Source of the DNA: Pseudomonas luteola NBRC 103146
GTDB lineage: Bacteria; Pseudomonadota; Gammaproteobacteria; Pseudomonadales; Pseudomonadaceae
NCBI RefSeq assembly: GCF_002091675.1
Contig: NZ_BDAE01000013.1
Span: forward strand, 62,001 to 126,000
Length of the DNA: 64,000 nucleotides
Reading direction: 5' to 3'
Shown: positions 56,355-64,000 of the stretch, piece by piece
Numbering within the stretch: position 1 is the first letter of the stretch
Layout: every line of letters begins with the position of its first letter
The notes under the pieces: generated by a model
Told to the model about the DNA's origin: nothing
Seen by the model: the letters and a program-made list of their open reading frames with translations, nothing else
The model's database searches: none
Translations under genes and position numbers: made by a program

Positions 56355-57725
56355 TCATATGGCGTTGACCTTCAGCAGGCTATCCGTGGGCGCCTGGGCA
56401 CGCTGGCGTGCGGTAAAAAGAAAGTAGACGAAGCCGACGCCCATGAAGGTTAGAAAGACGAGGCCTATGACTGGGTTGAACCATGCCATGGCGACCAGGC
56501 AGACCAGTGCAATTGCCAATGCCAACGCGGGTACGAAAGGGTAGCCAGGCGCACGGTAACTGCGCGGCAGGTTAGGTTCGGTGCGGCGCAGCCTGAACAG
56601 GCTCAGCATACTCATGATGTACATGACGATGGCACCAAATACCGACATGGTAATCATGGCGGCAGTTAACGACATGCCTTGGAGATTGATGAGCCCGTCG
56701 CTGTAGATAGCCGCAACGCCCACGACCCCACCTGCAATGATGGCGCGATGGGGCGTCTGGAAGCGTGACAGTTTGGCGAGCCCGACGGGCAGGTAGCCTG
56801 CTCGCGCCAAGGCAAAGAACTGGCGGGAGTATCCCAGAATGATTCCGTGGAAGCTGGCTACCAGACCAAACAGGCCGATCCATACGAGCATGTGTAGCCA
56901 ACCGGAATTTTCGCCTACCACCATCTTCATGGCCTGCGGTAAGGGATCATTGATGTCGGAAAGCGTACGCCAGTCTCCAACGCCACCTGCGAAAAGCATG
57001 ACGCCAATGGCCAGTACCAGCAGTGTCAGAATGCCCGTCGTGTAGGCTTTGGGAATGGTGCGCTTGGGATCCTTGGCTTCTTCGGCCGCCATTGCAGCGC
57101 CTTCGATGGCAAGAAAGAACCAGATTGCGAAAGGGATGGCAGCAAAAATGCCAGTAATGGCGGGCATACCGAAGGTATCCGAGCCTGCCCAGCCATTAAG
57201 AGCAAAATTGCTGAAGCTGAAACCGGGTGCTACTACGCCCATGAAGACCAGCAGCTCCAGAACGGCCAGTACGGTCACGACCAGCTCAAAGGTGGCTGCC
57301 AGCTTTACGCCCAGAATATTGAGTGTCATGAACGTGATGTAGGCGCCTACGGCTGCAAGTTTGGGATTAAGCGCAGGGTACTGAACATTCAGGTAGGCAC
57401 CGATGGCCATGGCGATGGCAGGCGGTGCAAAGACAAATTCGATTAGCGTGGCAAGGCCGGCAATCAGACCGCCTTTCTCGCCAAAGGCACGGCTGCTGTA
57501 CGCAAAAGGGCCTCCTGCATGGGGAATGGCTGTGGTGAGTTCGGTAAAGCTGAAAATAAATGCGGTATACATGGCGGCGATAATAAGCGCCGTTACCAGA
57601 AAGCCGAGCGTTCCGGCTACGCCCCAGCCGTAACTCCAGCCGAAATACTCCCCCGAAATGACCAGGCCTACAGCGATACCCCAGAGATGCAAGGTGCCCA
57701 AGGCGGGTTTTAATTGTGTAGTCAT
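56355..57725 (-). CDS. eat: Ethanolamine permease (APC superfamily)
   Basis: 456 residues, about 12 membrane segments, typical APC fold: N-terminal TLHLWGIAVGLVISGEYFGWSYGWG with the broken first helix, FVFAPPAIAMAIGAYLN, and FHGIILGYSRQFFALARAGYLP. The GEYFGW motif is typical of the ethanolamine/Eat group. First gene of eat-eutB-eutC, preceded by a sigma-54-type promoter. No eutR-type or eatR regulator gene is in the window. Confidence 0.92.
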   Translation of the reverse strand: MTTQLKPALGTLHLWGIAVGLVISGEYFGWSYGWGVAGTLGFLVTALIIAAMYTAFIFSFTELTTAIPHAGGPFAYSSRAFGEKGGLIAGLATLIEFVFAPPAIAMAIGAYLNVQYPALNPKLAAVGAYITFMTLNILGVKLAATFELVVTVLAVLELLVFMGVVAPGFSFSNFALNGWAGSDTFGMPAITGIFAAIPFAIWFFLAIEGAAMAAEEAKDPKRTIPKAYTTGILTLLVLAIGVMLFAGGVGDWRTLSDINDPLPQAMKMVVGENSGWLHMLVWIGLFGLVASFHGIILGYSRQFFALARAGYLPVGLAKLSRFQTPHRAIIAGGVVGVAAIYSDGLINLQGMSLTAAMITMSVFGAIVMYIMSMLSLFRLRRTEPNLPRSYRAPGYPFVPALALAIALVCLVAMAWFNPVIGLVFLTFMGVGFVYFLFTARQRAQAPTDSLLKVNAI

Positions 57726-57761
57726 TTTATCTTCTCACCGAGTGGGTTCACGGGTAACCAT

Positions 57762-57777
57762 TGCAGCGAGCATGCCA
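57762..57777 (-). promoter_or_regulatory. Sigma-54 (RpoN) promoter of eat-eutBC
   Basis: Minus strand TGGCATG-N4-CTGCA, with GG and GC separated by exactly 10 bp, against TGGCACG-N4-TTGCA consensus. The +1 would fall about 27 nt before the eat ATG. P. aeruginosa ethanolamine genes are known to need RpoN and the enhancer-binding protein EatR. Confidence 0.7.
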
Positions 57778-57789
57778 GCCTGTTATTGG

Positions 57790-57846
57790 CTTTTTGGCGG
57801 CTTTCTAACACCATAGCTGCCCAAACGTAGGGCGCCAGCCAAAAAG
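57790..57846. promoter_or_regulatory. Inverted repeat upstream of eat
   Basis: CTTTTTGGC (57790-57798) and GCCAAAAAG (57838-57846), perfect 9-bp arms with 39 bp between. It lies upstream of the sigma-54 site, where activator sites occur. An EatR site is plausible but unproven. Confidence 0.35.
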
Positions 57847-57951
57847 TGACTCTTTGTTTTGGTGCATGGGTGTAGCAGACAAGCAATCCTTTTGCCGGGA
57901 AATGGCTTTCTGCGACAATAGGGCTTCCCTGGATTCATATGTGAGAGTGCC

Positions 57952-58650
57952 ATGCCTGCTTGCCAGACACCGATTATTGTCGCCCTGGATTTTCCTACTG
58001 CCGAGGGTGCCCTGGCGTTGGCGGATCAGCTCGATCCGGCGCAGTGCCGCGTCAAAGTGGGCAAAGAGCTGTTTACTTCCCACGGCAGACCTGTCATCGA
58101 AGCGCTGCATGCCAAGGGCTTCGAGGTCTTTCTGGATCTCAAATTTCATGACATTCCCAATACCACAGCCATGGCCGTCAAGGCTGCTGCCGAGCAGGGC
58201 GTCTGGATGGTGAACGTCCATTGCTCGGGCGGTTTGCGTATGATGACAGCCTGCCGGGAGACGCTCGACACCCTTTCCGGTCCCAAGCCACTGCTTATTG
58301 GCGTGACGGTGCTGACCAGCATGGAGCGCGAAGACCTGGCAGGTATCGGTCTGGACATCGACCCCAAGGAGCAGGTCCTGCGTCTGGCCGGATTGGCTGA
58401 GCGCGCTGGCATGGACGGGCTGGTATGTTCGGCTCAGGAAGCCTCTTCGCTCAAGGCTGCTCACCCCAGCCTGCAGCTGGTCACTCCGGGTATTCGCCCG
58501 GCAGGCAGTGCGTTGGATGATCAGCGTCGTATTCTTACGCCTCGTGAGGCGCTGGACGCCGGATCCGATTATCTGGTGATCGGCCGCCCCATCAGCCGCG
58601 CCAGTGAACCCGCGGCGGCATTGACGGCTATCCTGGCTGATCTACGCTGA
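57952..58650 (+). CDS. pyrF: Orotidine 5'-phosphate decarboxylase
   Basis: 232 residues, last step of UMP synthesis. [16 protein letters not shown] at the start, the catalytic [10 protein letters not shown] motif (Lys and two Asp) and the [13 protein letters not shown]-like end [12 protein letters not shown]. Divergent from eat. Its position just before moxR-DUF58-tgpA matches the PA2876-PA2873 order in P. aeruginosa. Confidence 0.96.
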   Translation: MPACQTPIIVALDFPTAEGALALADQLDPAQCRVKVGKELFTSHGRPVIEALHAKGFEVFLDLKFHDIPNTTAMAVKAAAEQGVWMVNVHCSGGLRMMTACRETLDTLSGPKPLLIGVTVLTSMEREDLAGIGLDIDPKEQVLRLAGLAERAGMDGLVCSAQEASSLKAAHPSLQLVTPGIRPAGSALDDQRRILTPREALDAGSDYLVIGRPISRASEPAAALTAILADLR

Positions 58651-58776
58651 AATCAGGAGATGCTCGCATGGCTCGCTCTAGCATGAGCGTTGCCTGCGAG
58701 CGTCACAAAAGATTTCAAGCCCTGTTCTTCGCTTGTACGGTTCAAGTAGCATCGGGCTGTTCAAAAGGAGAACGTA

Positions 58777-59694
58777 ATGCACGCGCAACTGGAAACCTGT
58801 CTCCAAGCAGTCGACAGGGTCCTGCTCGGCAAGGACAAGCAAGTCCGCCTGGCCATGACCTGCCTGCTCGCCAAAGGTCACTTACTGATTGAAGACTTGC
58901 CCGGTATGGGCAAGACCACGCTGAGCCATGCCCTGGCCAAGGTGCTTGGCCTTTCGTTTCAACGTATTCAGTTCACCTCCGATCTGTTGCCTGGCGACAT
59001 TCTGGGTACCTCTGTCTTTGACAAGGACACTGGGCAGTTCGTCTTTCACCAGGGCCCGGTTTTTACCGAATTGTTGTTGGCCGACGAAATCAACCGGGCA
59101 ACGCCAAAAAGCCAGAGTGCGCTACTGGAGGCAATGGAGGAGGGGCAGGTCACTATTGAGGGTGCGACTCGTCCGCTACCGGAGCCGTTCTTTGTCATCG
59201 CGACCCAGAACCCTGTTTCCCAGGGGGGAACGTTTGCACTGCCCGAGTCCCAGCTGGATCGCTTTTTGATGCGGCTTTCGCTGGGCTATCCAGGCCGCGC
59301 AGCCGAGCGAGCATTGCTGTTGGGTGGGTCGGGTAGAGATCAGCTTCCCAGACTGGAACCCCTGCTGGATCATCGGCAGCTGGCCGCTATCCAGAACGAA
59401 GTGCCCAATATCCATGCCAGCGATGCGGTGGTGGACTATGTGCTGCGTCTGGTCGAAGCAACCCGTACGCAACCTAACTTTGCCCTTGGTCTCTCACCAA
59501 GAGGCAGTCTGGCGCTACTGGGTGCCGCCCGCGCCTGGGCGCTGTTGGACGGTCGTGACTATGTGATCCCTGAAGATGTTCAGGTTGTACTGCCTGCCGT
59601 AGCCGGGCATCGTCTGCGGGATCAGGCTGATCCTGCCGGTCATGGGGGAGGGGCGCTGGTCCAGTGGCTACTCCGTGAAGTCCCGGCACTCTGA
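58777..59694 (+). CDS. MoxR-family AAA+ ATPase
   Basis: 305 residues. Walker A GMGKTT near residue 46, Walker B LLADEINRATPKSQSALLEAM, sensor 1 (FVIATQNPVSQGG), and the C-terminal lid (LSPRGSLALLGAARAWALL). MoxR ATPases act as chaperones for metal insertion or complex assembly, commonly with DUF58 and transglutaminase partners. AAAGGAG before the ATG. First of three closely linked genes. Confidence 0.94.
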   Translation: MHAQLETCLQAVDRVLLGKDKQVRLAMTCLLAKGHLLIEDLPGMGKTTLSHALAKVLGLSFQRIQFTSDLLPGDILGTSVFDKDTGQFVFHQGPVFTELLLADEINRATPKSQSALLEAMEEGQVTIEGATRPLPEPFFVIATQNPVSQGGTFALPESQLDRFLMRLSLGYPGRAAERALLLGGSGRDQLPRLEPLLDHRQLAAIQNEVPNIHASDAVVDYVLRLVEATRTQPNFALGLSPRGSLALLGAARAWALLDGRDYVIPEDVQVVLPAVAGHRLRDQADPAGHGGGALVQWLLREVPAL

Positions 59695-59699
59695 CGCTT

Positions 59700-60656
59700 A
59701 TGAAGGCAGGTTCTTTCCGTCGTCAGTGGGGCGCCTGGCTCGATCGACGCATACCCGCTGCGCCATCCATGGTATTGCACCAGAAGCGCATTTTTATCCT
59801 TCCCACCCGCCAGGGCACAGCGTTTGGCGTTGCGTTGATTTTGATGCTGCTTGCAGCCATCAACTACCAGAACAGCTTGGCGTACGGCCTGACGTTTCTG
59901 CTGTTTTCGGTTGGGATCGTCACCATCCTGCATACCTATCGAAATCTGGCGGGGCTGCGGTTGACGGCAGCTGGGTCAGCGCCGGCGTTCGTCGACGAGC
60001 CCGTGCGGTTTCGGGTGCGTCTGGACGATGAAGGGCGCGCTCATCAGGCCATTGCAATCGGGTGGGGTAAGGACACGCTTCAATACACCGATGTCGAAGC
60101 AGGTAGCGCCAGTGAGTTGGACCTCTTCCTGACACCCGTGAGGCGGGGATGGTTGAGGCCCGGCAGGCTGCGGGTAGAAAGCCGATTTCCGCTGGGGCTG
60201 ATGGTGGCATGGAGCTGGCTTGATCTGGAGCAGAAAGCCTTGATCTACCCAAAACCGATACCGGGTGATTTGCTGTTGCCGGCGGGTCTTGACGCAGACG
60301 CTGACGAAGGTGCCCGCACTCAAGGGCAGGGTGCTGATGATTTTCTGGGACTCAGACCTTACCAACCAGGGGACTCACGTCGCCGGCTGGACTGGAAAGC
60401 GTACTCGCGTGGACAGGGCCTATTGGTCCGGGATTTCGCCATGCTGACAGGCAGTGATTTATGGCTCGACTTTTCTGTATTGGACGGAGATGTCGAAGCA
60501 CGACTATCCCAACTGTGCCACTGGGTTCTGGTTTGCTCCACCAAGCAGCAACGGTTTGGGCTGCGCTTACCAGGAACCGTGCTGGGTCCTGATACCGGTG
60601 AGGCACATCAGTCGGCATCGCTCAAGGCACTGGCTCTGTTCGGGCAGCCCTCATGA
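59700..60656 (+). CDS. DUF58 domain protein
   Basis: 318 residues. Two N-terminal membrane segments (about 40-80: RQGTAFGVALILMLLAAINYQNSLAYGLTFLLFSVGIV in pieces), a beta-rich region, then the DUF58 signature DFLGLRPYQPGDSRRRLDWKA, a von Willebrand-A-like fragment. Usual partner of MoxR ATPases. 5 bp after moxR and overlapping tgpA by 4 bp. Confidence 0.93.
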   Translation: MKAGSFRRQWGAWLDRRIPAAPSMVLHQKRIFILPTRQGTAFGVALILMLLAAINYQNSLAYGLTFLLFSVGIVTILHTYRNLAGLRLTAAGSAPAFVDEPVRFRVRLDDEGRAHQAIAIGWGKDTLQYTDVEAGSASELDLFLTPVRRGWLRPGRLRVESRFPLGLMVAWSWLDLEQKALIYPKPIPGDLLLPAGLDADADEGARTQGQGADDFLGLRPYQPGDSRRRLDWKAYSRGQGLLVRDFAMLTGSDLWLDFSVLDGDVEARLSQLCHWVLVCSTKQQRFGLRLPGTVLGPDTGEAHQSASLKALALFGQPS

Positions 60657-62656
60657 CAGCCGCTCAACCTATCCCCCGTATCGCACTGACTTGGTTGCTG
60701 GTTGCCCAAGCATTAGTCATTGCGCCCCACTTGTTCCATCTGCCGTTCTGGATCGTCGGGCTGTGGCTGGGGTGCGCGTTCTGGCGTGTTCAGCAGTTTA
60801 GGATGAGGGCTCGGGCGCCTACCCGGATTGAAAAGGCCGGCTTGCTGATTGTAGCTGCCGCTAGTGTCTGGTTCGCCCAAGGTACGGTGATCGGGCTGGA
60901 CGGCGGAACCGCGCTGCTCATCTCAATGTTTGTGCTCAAGCTGGTCGAAATGAACACAAGGCGGGATGCCTTGGTAGTGATCTTTCTGGGCTTTTTTGCG
61001 GTTGTCATTGCTTACCTGTTTGACGACAGCTTTCTTGCCGCCTTGTATAGCCTGTTGCCCATCTCTACGCTGCTAGCGGCGCTCATTGGCCTCCAACAGA
61101 GCGGCATGGCGCATCGGCCATGGCCTACCTACAGGCTGGCCGGAAGTCTGGTGCTTCAGGCACTGCCACTCATGCTCGTGTTGTTTCTCTTCTTTCCACG
61201 CGTGGGACCGTTGTGGTCAATGCCACAATCGGGTGACAAGGCCGTAACGGGGCTTTCGGACAATATCGCTCCCGGCGAGATTGCCGAACTTTCCCAATCT
61301 GCCGAGCGGGCATTTCGAGTCAGCTTCGAAGGGACGCCTCCGCTACGCAATACGCTTTACTGGAGAGCAGTAACTTTCGAGCGCTTCGATGGCCAGCGCT
61401 GGTCGGTCAGCCAGGAAACTGCCTACAGCACCGTCCCACAATGGCAACCGGCTGGCGTTGCTATTCACTACACGGTGGTTATGGAGCCGAGCCAGAAGCC
61501 TTGGCTGTTTGCGCTAGACGTGCCGCAAACCAATCAGAGTGACGTCAGGCTGGTCGGAGATTTCCACCTGCAACGCCGAAGACCCGTTGATACACCTTTG
61601 ATGTACGAAGCGACATCATGGCCGCAAGTGATACGCGAGGAAGCTATAAATCCGGCCAACTCACGGCGCGCACTGCAACTACCTACCAACAACGACCTGC
61701 AAGCGCGTGCCTGGATTAAAGATCTGCAGCAGCGCTATCCCGAGCCTCAGGCATTGGCAGAGGCGATACTGCGCTATTTTCGTGAGGAGCCTTTTATTTA
61801 CACCCTCAAACCGCCAGTCGGGGGGACGAATGCTATCGATGCCTTTCTCTTTGAGCATCGTCGTGGCTTTTGCGCCCATTATGCTGGTGCGATGACATTT
61901 CTCCTGCGTGTCGCCGGTATCCCTGCACGTATGGTGGCGGGTTATCAGGGAGGAGAGTACAACCAGGCAGGCAATTACTTGACGGTCCATCAATTTGATG
62001 CACACGCCTGGGTAGAGTACTGGGTTTCCGGAAAAGGCTGGGTAAGCGCCGACCCTACGGCCCAAGTCGCGCCCGAGCGGGTAGAGCGTGGCCTTGAGGA
62101 TGCGTTGTCAAGTGCACGAGGTGAAGGTGCTTTTCTAGAGTCGTCACCCTTCTCACCGATGCGCTATCGACAACTCGCCTGGCTTAACGAAGCCCGGATG
62201 GCATGGGACAGGCTCAACTATGGCTGGCAACGCTGGGTTCTAAATTATCAGGCTGAGACGCAAGGCGACCTGCTGCGGAATTGGTTTGGCAAGGTCGATA
62301 GTGCCACGTTTGTTGCGACGCTTGTTGGCGGTGGGGGATTGTTGATGGGGCTATTGGCGGTATGGCTGCTCAAACCCTGGAAACAGGAAACTGACCCACA
62401 AACACGGCTATTCAATCAGTTCGAGCGAGTGGTAAGGCGCTACGGATTGACTCGTGAGAAAGCTGAAACCGTCCGTCATTTCATGCAGCGTACTATTCAA
62501 CGACTCCCTCACCAGCAAGACGAAATTGAAGCGTTCTGCCTGACCTTCGAACGCCAGCGCTACAGCCGCGAAACTGTGGATGAACATCTTCTTAAAGCGC
62601 AGCTAAAGGCTTTGAAAAACGCTCTAAGAACATCAAAAAGCACTGATCAGGCCTAG
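60653..62656 (+). CDS. tgpA: Membrane transglutaminase-like protein TgpA
   Basis: 667 residues. Six membrane segments within the first 200 residues (DUF3488), a periplasmic transglutaminase-like domain (about 320-490) with the Cys-His-Asp triad in RRGFCAHYAGAMTFLLR, FDAHAWVEYW and ADPTA, then one more membrane segment (about 555-575) and a cytoplasmic DUF4129 tail. The orthologue PA2873 is reported essential in P. aeruginosa with transglutaminase activity. Role in the cell wall is suspected. The catalytic triad is intact. Confidence 0.93.
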   Translation: MTAAQPIPRIALTWLLVAQALVIAPHLFHLPFWIVGLWLGCAFWRVQQFRMRARAPTRIEKAGLLIVAAASVWFAQGTVIGLDGGTALLISMFVLKLVEMNTRRDALVVIFLGFFAVVIAYLFDDSFLAALYSLLPISTLLAALIGLQQSGMAHRPWPTYRLAGSLVLQALPLMLVLFLFFPRVGPLWSMPQSGDKAVTGLSDNIAPGEIAELSQSAERAFRVSFEGTPPLRNTLYWRAVTFERFDGQRWSVSQETAYSTVPQWQPAGVAIHYTVVMEPSQKPWLFALDVPQTNQSDVRLVGDFHLQRRRPVDTPLMYEATSWPQVIREEAINPANSRRALQLPTNNDLQARAWIKDLQQRYPEPQALAEAILRYFREEPFIYTLKPPVGGTNAIDAFLFEHRRGFCAHYAGAMTFLLRVAGIPARMVAGYQGGEYNQAGNYLTVHQFDAHAWVEYWVSGKGWVSADPTAQVAPERVERGLEDALSSARGEGAFLESSPFSPMRYRQLAWLNEARMAWDRLNYGWQRWVLNYQAETQGDLLRNWFGKVDSATFVATLVGGGGLLMGLLAVWLLKPWKQETDPQTRLFNQFERVVRRYGLTREKAETVRHFMQRTIQRLPHQQDEIEAFCLTFERQRYSRETVDEHLLKAQLKALKNALRTSKSTDQA

Positions 62657-62669
62657 AGAGAGCGCTCGA

Positions 62670-62879
62670 TCAGCTGACGAAAAGCGAGTGGGACTTCTTG
62701 CTCGGCTCGTGAAACTGGATCGCCATTGCCGCTACGATACCTACGACGCCCACTGCAACACTCGTAAGACTATGGCACAGCAGGCCGCTGGTAACAGTCA
62801 GCGCAGACAGACTGACAAGCGGGACCGACAACATCAGTGTCGTATCGCGTGAGGAGGCCCGATTCATCATATGGCGCAT
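62670..62879 (-). CDS. Small hypothetical protein with membrane segments
   Basis: 69 residues: hydrophobic stretches at about 15-35 (TLMLSVPLVSLSALTVTSGLL) and 38-55 (LTSVAVGVVGIVAAMAIQF). AGGAG lies 7 bp before the ATG, which supports real translation. No homologue comes to mind. It converges with tgpA (13 bp between the stops). Confidence 0.5.
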   Translation of the reverse strand: MRHMMNRASSRDTTLMLSVPLVSLSALTVTSGLLCHSLTSVAVGVVGIVAAMAIQFHEPSKKSHSLFVS

Positions 62880-62974
62880 GATTGCACTCCTGTTAATTGA
62901 TACACTTACTGTAAGGGCTTTGATAATGTGGTCGCGAATCGTTCCTCACTATCAAAGCCATAGATTGCTTGTGC

Positions 62975-64000
62975 TTAAAGCTTGAGCTGTTGGATGGCCC
63001 TGTTCAGGTCGCCCGCCAATGCGGCCAGCTCCTGACTGGTTGCCGATGCATCGGATGTCTGCCGTACAGTATGCTCGGTAACGTCTCGTATACCGACCAC
63101 TGAGCGGCTCATTTCCTCTGCTACGTGAGACTGCTGCTCGGCGGCAACCGCAATCTGCGTGTTGCTGTCGCGCATCTGCGCCACGGCTCCAGCAATCGCC
63201 GCCAAGGCCTGTCCGGCTTCGGCAGCTTCTTCAACACATCCATCTGCTTTGATCGAACTTTCATTCATGAATTCAACCGCATCGCGCGTTCCTGCCTGAA
63301 GCGTTGCAATCATCTGAGTGATTTCGTTGGTTGAATCCTGTACACGCTGTGCCAGATTACGGACCTCGTCAGCCACGACGGCAAACCCGCGGCCCATTTC
63401 GCCCGCGCGAGCTGCTTCAATGGCGGCATTGAGTGCCAGCAGGTTGGTCTGTTCGGCAATACCATGAATGACACTGACGACGCTGCTGATTTTCTGGCTG
63501 TTGTCAGCCAGATGCTGGATCATTTCAGCCGTCTGCTGAACGCCCTGGGAAAGTCCGGAGATCGACTGGCTGACGCGCTCGACTACGGCCTGTCCGGCAC
63601 CGGCTAAACGATCGGCTTCCTTGGATTGATCCCGAGTGTCGGCGGTGTGCTGGGCGATGTGATGGACCGTTGCAGACATCTCATTGATGGCTGTTGCCGT
63701 CTGGTCCGTTTCGCTCTGCTGATTCAACATGCCGCGCTGTACTTCCCGCATCGTGCTGGCCAGACGTGCTGCGCCCTCATCCAGTCGAGTGGCAGTCTCG
63801 GTCACCGTCATGACAATACGTTGATAGCCCCCCTGCATTGCATTGAACGCGTTGGCCATCTGGCCGACTTCGTCACGGCTGTTGAGCGGTACTCGTGCCG
63901 ACAGGTCACCGCTGCGCTCTACGTGCAACATGACATCCTTGAGTGTATGCAGGTTGGTCAGAATGAAACGGATCAGAAGCTGAGAGGCGCACAGTAGTGC
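62975..64000 (-). CDS. Methyl-accepting chemotaxis protein, C-terminal part (partial)
   Basis: The frame is open to the window edge, so the N-terminus lies outside. Visible: the end of a membrane helix, a HAMP domain ([27 protein letters not shown] in pieces), and the full signalling domain with the conserved hairpin tip [25 protein letters not shown] (split). The sequence ends QQLKL without a CheR-binding pentapeptide. The sensing domain is not seen, so ligand cannot be named. Confidence 0.93.
   Translation of the reverse strand, partial: ALLCASQLLIRFILTNLHTLKDVMLHVERSGDLSARVPLNSRDEVGQMANAFNAMQGGYQRIVMTVTETATRLDEGAARLASTMREVQRGMLNQQSETDQTATAINEMSATVHHIAQHTADTRDQSKEADRLAGAGQAVVERVSQSISGLSQGVQQTAEMIQHLADNSQKISSVVSVIHGIAEQTNLLALNAAIEAARAGEMGRGFAVVADEVRNLAQRVQDSTNEITQMIATLQAGTRDAVEFMNESSIKADGCVEEAAEAGQALAAIAGAVAQMRDSNTQIAVAAEQQSHVAEEMSRSVVGIRDVTEHTVRQTSDASATSQELAALAGDLNRAIQQLKL

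Noticed and set aside
57726-57951. Cobalamin riboswitch before the B12-dependent eut genes
   Set aside because: No B12-box-like sequence; the inferred leader is only about 27 nt.
58668-58892. 74-codon frame between pyrF and moxR
   Set aside because: There is CAGGAG upstream, but it overlaps moxR by more than 100 bp and has unlikely composition. The 126-bp gap probably only holds the moxR promoter.

Overview
The window is a stretch of chromosome from a gammaproteobacterium of the genus Pseudomonas or a very close relative. The evidence is gene order and protein recognition: topA / lexA-sulA / psrA / nagZ / mtnP / mfd / gap / sthA, then lolCDE / comEC / exbBD / lpxK / kdsB / murB / rne / rluC / sppA / maf / yceD-rpmF-plsX-fabDG-acpP-fabF-pabC-mltG-tmk-holB-pilZ-tatD, then etf-QO / etfBA. 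I recognise this layout from Pseudomonas aeruginosa. By eye the base composition is in the mid-50s %GC, lower than most Pseudomonas, so a lower-GC lineage (P. luteola-like) is possible; that is inference only. No tRNA, rRNA, CRISPR array, transposase, integrase or prophage gene was seen. This is core chromosome, tightly packed, with many 1-8 bp start/stop overlaps.

Layout. 1-5.1 kb: 3' end of topA, two small conserved genes, the SOS unit lexA-sulA behind two LexA boxes, psrA with a 28-bp perfect palindrome, then nagZ and mtnP (muropeptide and methylthio-purine salvage). 5.2-12.6 kb: mfd, a long-form GAPDH, sthA, glpQ. 12.6-24.4 kb: a PilZ-domain gene, then an envelope block with lipoprotein export (lolC-lolD-lolE plus a second lolD), comEC, an ExbB/ExbD pair, lpxK, a Trm112-like gene, kdsB, a small tyrosine phosphatase and murB. 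24.4-31.6 kb: RNase E with a long leader, rluC, a HAD phosphatase, sppA and maf. 31.7-41.7 kb: the fatty-acid/phospholipid operon running on through pabC, mltG, tmk, holB, pilZ and tatD. 41.7-50 kb: a probable RgsA (P16) small RNA, a PLP enzyme divergent from a TetR regulator, a MoaA-type radical SAM gene, two small conserved genes, and etf-QO divergent from etfBA. 50-58 kb: a DUF4398 lipoprotein pair, a MocR regulator, small envelope proteins and an ethanolamine module (eat-eutB-eutC). 58-64 kb: pyrF, the MoxR / DUF58 / transglutaminase (TgpA) unit and the 3' part of a chemotaxis receptor.

How the parts connect. PsrA-type half-sites (AAAC-N4-GTTT) occur both in front of psrA and in the etf-QO/etfBA divergent promoter, tying the fatty-acid-responsive regulator to electron transfer from beta-oxidation within one window. 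The eat-eutBC unit has a good sigma-54 (-24/-12) promoter, matching the known EatR/RpoN control of ethanolamine use in Pseudomonas.

I did not find a clearly undescribed multi-gene system. The best leads are the extra lolD copy, the putatively leaderless yceD transcript beside a 21-bp inverted repeat, the roughly 500-nt rne leader, the RE-repeat tail of RNase E, and several lipoprotein genes of unknown function.
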